A DNA stretch of 64,000 bases from Bradyrhizobium hereditatis (GTDB taxonomy: Bacteria > Pseudomonadota > Alphaproteobacteria > Rhizobiales > Xanthobacteraceae), in NCBI RefSeq assembly GCF_020329435.1, contig NZ_JAGKJK010000001.1:682001-746000 (forward strand). Direction: 5' to 3'. Both the position numbers and the translations under genes were made by a program. The notes under the pieces were generated by a model. That model searched no databases. It was not told the DNA's origin and was given only the letters and a program-made list of their open reading frames with translations. The first letter of the stretch is position 1. Every line of letters starts with the position of its first letter. Positions 60,596 to 64,000 of the stretch are shown one piece after another.

Positions 60596-61501
60596 CTACG
60601 CCTCGCGCGCGTAGCGCGGCAGATCGGCTTTCAACATTGCCAGAACATCATCCCGCACCGGATCGCGTGTGCCGCGGGTGAAGGCCGCTGCGAGCGGCAG
60701 CTTGTTCATGTCGGAGGCTGCGAGGCGGATGAAGCGAACGCCGCGCGTGGCCATGCGCGACGTCCAGCGCGGCACGATGGCAACGCCGAGACCGGCGGAA
60801 ACGAGGTTGACGATGGTCTGCTTCTCGTCGGCGATCTGCGCGACGTGCGCCTCGCGTCCCGCCTCGGCGAACAGTTTCATGGTGAGGTCGTGGCTGTGCG
60901 GGCGCGAGCGACGTTCGGGTACGATCAGCGGCTCGTTTTCGAGATCGGCAATGGTCACGCGCTTGCGCTGTGACAACGGATGACGCTCGGCCACCGCGAC
61001 GACGGCGGTCTCGTGCAGCAGAAACAGAAACTCCAGCCGCTTGTCGGGCCGCTGCGGCGGCCGCACGAAGGCGAGATCGAGCCGGCCGGACAACAGCCGC
61101 GGCAAGAGGCGCACGGTCTTGTCCTCGACCAGTTGCACGGTGACATCGGGCTGGCGCTTCCGAAAATCGTGCAACAGGTGCGGCAACAGCCCCGCGGCGG
61201 CGCTGTCGATGGCGCCGACACGGATGATCGCCGCCCGCTTCCGTCCGCGCGTGCGGAATTGGCCGGCCAGCGCGTCGGCCTGCGCGAGCAGCGCCCGCGC
61301 TTCCTTTAGCAGCACCGCGCCGTCCTCGGTCAGCGCGACGCTGCGCGTCGTGCGCGTCATCAGCCGCGTGCCGAGATCATCTTCCAGCAACCGGATGAAG
61401 CGGCCCAGCGCCGACGGCAGCATGTCAAGCCGCTGCGCAGCCCGGCCAAAATGCAACTCTTCTGCCGCCGCCACGAAGCAGCGTAGGTGATGAAGATCCA
61501 T
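60596..61501 (-). CDS. LysR-family transcriptional regulator
   Basis: The 301-residue regulator has an N-terminal winged helix (1-60; [27 protein letters not shown]) and a two-lobe effector domain (90-295). It is divergent from a tartrate/D-malate-type dehydrogenase, the classic LysR arrangement, so it probably controls that gene in response to a dicarboxylate. A dyad (61520-61540) just upstream of its start is a candidate binding site. Its C-terminus is ordinary. Confidence 0.94.
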   Translation of the reverse strand: MDLHHLRCFVAAAEELHFGRAAQRLDMLPSALGRFIRLLEDDLGTRLMTRTTRSVALTEDGAVLLKEARALLAQADALAGQFRTRGRKRAAIIRVGAIDSAAAGLLPHLLHDFRKRQPDVTVQLVEDKTVRLLPRLLSGRLDLAFVRPPQRPDKRLEFLFLLHETAVVAVAERHPLSQRKRVTIADLENEPLIVPERRSRPHSHDLTMKLFAEAGREAHVAQIADEKQTIVNLVSAGLGVAIVPRWTSRMATRGVRFIRLAASDMNKLPLAAAFTRGTRDPVRDDVLAMLKADLPRYAREA

Positions 61502-61519
61502 CGTTCCTCCCGAACGGGA

Positions 61520-61540
61520 TTATATCAATTTTTTGTATAA
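61520..61540. promoter_or_regulatory. Candidate LysR binding dyad (T-N11-A type)
   Basis: TTATA-TCAATTTTTTG-TATAA is an AT-rich inverted repeat 19 bp before the LysR start. Its T-N11-A geometry fits LysR-family sites and suggests autorepression plus control of the divergent dehydrogenase. Confidence 0.5.
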
Positions 61541-61608
61541 ACGCGAGACGGTTGCCGATGGGCGGCGGCAGCCGCAGGATGGCCGGAGAGTAAGGCCCGC
61601 TGGGCCCC

Positions 61609-61686
61609 CGTCATTGCGAGCGCAGCGAAGCAATCCACCTCTCCACTTGCGGCGCCATGGATTGCTTCGCTGCGCTCGCAATGACG
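61609..61686. repeat. Palindromic repeat, 'GAGCG-AGCGAAGCAATCCA' type, copy 4
   Basis: The arms are those of the copies at 26707 and 60306. Unlike most copies it sits between divergent genes, only 35 bp before the dehydrogenase start. Confidence 0.92.
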
Positions 61687-61720
61687 GGGATAGAGCGTCG
61701 GCCCATCCAAGGAGATTTCG

Positions 61721-62794
61721 ATGCGTGAATATTCGATCGCGGCCATCCCAGCCGATGGTATCGGCCCTGAGGTTATCGCCGCCGGCGTGCAGACGCTCGA
61801 AGCTCTTCAGAAGCGCCTCGGCGATGTGAAGTTCAACGTCGAAACCTTCGATTGGGGTTCCGACTATTACCGCAAGCACGGCGTGATGATGCCGGCGGAC
61901 GGCCTCGCCACGCTGAAGAAATTCGACGCGATCTATTTCGGCGCGGTCGGCGCGCCTGATGTCCCCGATCATATCACGCTGTGGGGCCTGCGCCTGCCGA
62001 TCTGCCAGGGCTTTGATCAATACGCCAATGTGCGCCCGACACGTATCCTGCCCGGCATCATCTCGCCGCTGCGCCATGCCGGCCCCGACGACCTCGACTG
62101 GGTGATCGTGCGGGAGAACTCCGAAGGCGAATATGCCGGCTGCGGCGGGCGGGTGCATCGCGGGCTGCCGGAGGAAGTCGGCACTGAAGTCGCCGTCTTC
62201 ACCCGCGTCGGCGTCCAGCGCATCATGCGCTATGCGTTCCGCCTCGCGCAGTCGCGGCCGCGCAAGCTGCTCACCGTCGTGACCAAGTCCAACGCACAGC
62301 GGCATGGCATGGTGATGTGGGACGAGATCGCCGAGGAGGTCTCCAAAGAGTTCCCTGACGTCACCTGGGACAAGATGCTGGTCGATGCGATGACGGTGCG
62401 GATGACGCTGAAGCCACAGAGCCTCGACACCATCGTCGCGACCAACCTGCACGCCGATATCCTGTCCGACCTCGCCGGCGCGCTGGCCGGCAGCCTCGGC
62501 GTGGCTCCCACCGCGAACATCGATCCCGAGCGGCGCTTTCCCTCGATGTTCGAGCCGATCCACGGTTCGGCGTTCGATATCACCGGAAAGGGCATCGCCA
62601 ATCCGGTCGCCAGCTTCTGGACGGCGTCGCAGATGCTCGATCATCTCGGGGAGGCCGAGGCATCGGCGCGACTGATGCGCGCCGTGGAGAAGGTCACGGG
62701 CGCCGGCATCACCACGCCTGACGTCGGCGGCACGGCAACAACCAAGGATGTCACCCAGGCCGTCGTGGACGCGATCCATAGTTCCAACGTGTGA
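61721..62794 (+). CDS. Tartrate dehydrogenase/decarboxylase or D-malate dehydrogenase
   Basis: The 357-residue enzyme is of the isocitrate/isopropylmalate dehydrogenase family. The start IAAIPADGIGPEV, the PDHITLWGLRLPICQGFDQYANVRP substrate loop, RENSEGEYAGCGGRVH and the Mg/NAD region FEPIHGSAFDITGKGIANP closely follow tartrate and D-malate dehydrogenases. These oxidise and decarboxylate 2-hydroxydicarboxylates with NAD. AAGGAG precedes the ATG by six bases. The LysR gene is divergent and a Bug-type binding protein follows, so uptake and use of a dicarboxylate is likely. Confidence 0.92.
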   Translation: MREYSIAAIPADGIGPEVIAAGVQTLEALQKRLGDVKFNVETFDWGSDYYRKHGVMMPADGLATLKKFDAIYFGAVGAPDVPDHITLWGLRLPICQGFDQYANVRPTRILPGIISPLRHAGPDDLDWVIVRENSEGEYAGCGGRVHRGLPEEVGTEVAVFTRVGVQRIMRYAFRLAQSRPRKLLTVVTKSNAQRHGMVMWDEIAEEVSKEFPDVTWDKMLVDAMTVRMTLKPQSLDTIVATNLHADILSDLAGALAGSLGVAPTANIDPERRFPSMFEPIHGSAFDITGKGIANPVASFWTASQMLDHLGEAEASARLMRAVEKVTGAGITTPDVGGTATTKDVTQAVVDAIHSSNV

Positions 62795-62875
62795 CAGGGT
62801 CGCTGGTATGGTGGATAAGTCGTGAGGCAAAAATGCCCGCGACATTGATCACAACAAGAACTCAGGGAGACGCCA

Positions 62876-63862
62876 ATGCACATGCCAATGCACATCAAGA
62901 AGACCGGCATTCTTGCGCTCGCGTTCGCGATGGTCAGTTCCGCAGGCCTCGCGCAAAACTATCCAAGCCGGCCGATCACGTTGCTGGTCCCCTTCGCTGC
63001 CGGCGGCGCGACCGACACGGTGGCGCGGGTGACGGCGCAGTCGATGTCGAAAATCCTGGGACAGACGATCATCATCGAAAACGCAACCGGCGCCGGCGGC
63101 ACGATCGCGGCCACGCGGGCATCCCGCGCCGAACCGGATGGCTACACACTGCTGATCCACCACATCGGCATCTCCACGGCGGCGACGCTGTACCGCAAGC
63201 TGCCCTACGACACCAAGACCGCGTTTGCGCCGATCGGCCTTGTCACTAACGCGCCGATGACGATCATCGGCCGTCCGGACTTGCCGCCGAACACGCTCGC
63301 AGAGCTGATCACCTACATGAAAGCCAATGGCGACAAGATGACTTTCGGCAATGCGGGCCTGGGCGCCGCCTCGCATCTCTGCGGCATGCTGTTCATGACG
63401 GCGGTCGGCAAGGAGATCCTCACTGTGCCTTACAAGGGCAATGCGCCCGTGATGAACGATCTGATCGCCAAGCAGATCGACCTCTCCTGCGACCAGACCA
63501 CCAACACGACAGCGCCGATCGCGTCAAAACTGATCAAGAGCTACGCCATCACGACGAAAACCCGGCTTGGCTCGATGCCCGATCTGCCGACCGCCGACGA
63601 AGCCGGCCTGAAGGGTTTTGAAGTCGGCGCCTGGCACGGCATCTATGCGCCGAAGGGCACGCCCGACGACATCGTCCAGAAGCTCGCCAAGACGCTGCAG
63701 GAAGCGCTGCGCGACCCTGACCTGGTGAAGCGGTTCAATGATATCAACACCGAACCCGTACCGCAGAACGAAGCGACGCCGGAAGCGCTGAAGGCAAAAC
63801 TGATCAGCGAGGTCGATCGCTGGGCACCGATCATCAAGGCAGCCGGACAGTTTGCGGATTGA
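62876..63862 (+). CDS. Tripartite tricarboxylate transporter substrate-binding protein (Bug type)
   Basis: The 328-residue periplasmic binding protein has a signal peptide ending in GLAQ. NYPSRPITLLVPFAAGGATDTVAR is the Bug-family start, and PYKGNAPVMNDLIAKQIDL the middle signature. Such proteins capture carboxylates for TctAB-type membrane parts, or act as sensors when orphan. No TctA/B genes are seen before the window ends. The ATG at 62876 has AGGGAGA five bases upstream. It lies 81 bp after the dehydrogenase, probably in one operon. Confidence 0.93.
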   Translation: MHMPMHIKKTGILALAFAMVSSAGLAQNYPSRPITLLVPFAAGGATDTVARVTAQSMSKILGQTIIIENATGAGGTIAATRASRAEPDGYTLLIHHIGISTAATLYRKLPYDTKTAFAPIGLVTNAPMTIIGRPDLPPNTLAELITYMKANGDKMTFGNAGLGAASHLCGMLFMTAVGKEILTVPYKGNAPVMNDLIAKQIDLSCDQTTNTTAPIASKLIKSYAITTKTRLGSMPDLPTADEAGLKGFEVGAWHGIYAPKGTPDDIVQKLAKTLQEALRDPDLVKRFNDINTEPVPQNEATPEALKAKLISEVDRWAPIIKAAGQFAD

Positions 63863-63970
63863 GCGCTATCCGCCACGACGTCAGTTATCCGAGGCATGAT
63901 TGCTGCAAGGAACTTTCGGTCCTGTACGGCGTCATAAGTGAGGCGGCCAAGGCTTGGCACGGGAGGTGCC

Positions 63971-64000
63971 ATGTCGAAGTTCTGCGTTACAGTAATCGCT
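63971..64000 (+). CDS. Start of a gene cut by the window end
   Basis: GGGAGGTGCC precedes an ATG at 63971 and ten codons (MSKFCVTVIA) stay open to the edge. The excellent ribosome site makes a real gene likely. The product cannot be named. Confidence 0.5.
   Translation, partial: MSKFCVTVIA

Overview
The window looks like chromosomal DNA of a Bradyrhizobium-type alphaproteobacterium (Nitrobacteraceae). The reasons are the high GC content, three Omp25/31-type outer-membrane proteins with the rhizobial 'ADLxARPYxKAP' N-terminus, alphaproteobacterial LexA boxes (GTTC-N7-GTTC), and one long minus-strand housekeeping block whose order matches other Rhizobiales as I remember them. I see no phage, insertion sequence, CRISPR array, rRNA or tRNA. 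Assignments come from reading motifs by eye; no database search was possible.

Layout. 0-1.3 kb: end of a secreted peptidyl-prolyl isomerase, coaD and a small exported protein. 1.4-4.7 kb: one very large signalling protein (SAM, class III cyclase, AAA ATPase, helical region, alpha/beta hydrolase) flanked by two related hairpin repeats. 4.9-8.3 kb: a GntR/UTRA regulator divergent from a PcaB-like lyase, then a cytoplasmic staphylococcal-nuclease-like protein. 8.4-13 kb: a DUF459 SGNH-like protein, a CapA-like/metallo-beta-lactamase pair and a YbhB-type protein. 13-22.6 kb: gyrA, a membrane protein, ssb, two tandem outer-membrane barrels and uvrA, with separate SOS boxes for ssb and uvrA. 22.6-27.8 kb: a PRC-barrel protein, an MxaD-like/YVTN propeller pair, a tandem duplication of a small AAA ATPase, a WYL-like protein and a third barrel.

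28-36.5 kb: a double-PPC protein coupled to an acyl-CoA synthetase, then small envelope or stress-type genes (DUF3828, SPW, TPR, acetyltransferase, DUF3597, DUF2189, lytic transglycosylase, DUF1127). 36.7-39.2 kb: trmFO coupled to an unusual kinase-like fusion. 39.4-59.9 kb is the housekeeping block, mostly minus strand: yajC-secD-secF with two complex-I-assembly-factor homologues, an NlpD-like lipoprotein, pcm, surE, serS, tatABC, scpAB, nagZ, a SPOR protein, argS and dgt. A DUF815 ATPase and a lone receiver protein interrupt it on the plus strand. 60-64 kb: an A-type Fe-S carrier, a LysR regulator divergent from a tartrate/D-malate dehydrogenase, a Bug-type binding protein, and the first codons of a further gene.

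A recurring theme is palindromic intergenic repeats, roughly 75-125 bp long and of several types that mostly share GTCAT/ATGAC-like ends. They fill most gaps between convergent genes. The least ordinary proteins are the cyclase-ATPase-hydrolase fusion, the kinase/ANL-C-terminal fusion, and the duplicated ATPase next to the WYL-like protein. I do not see a convincing wholly new multi-gene system; most of the window is ordinary core genome.
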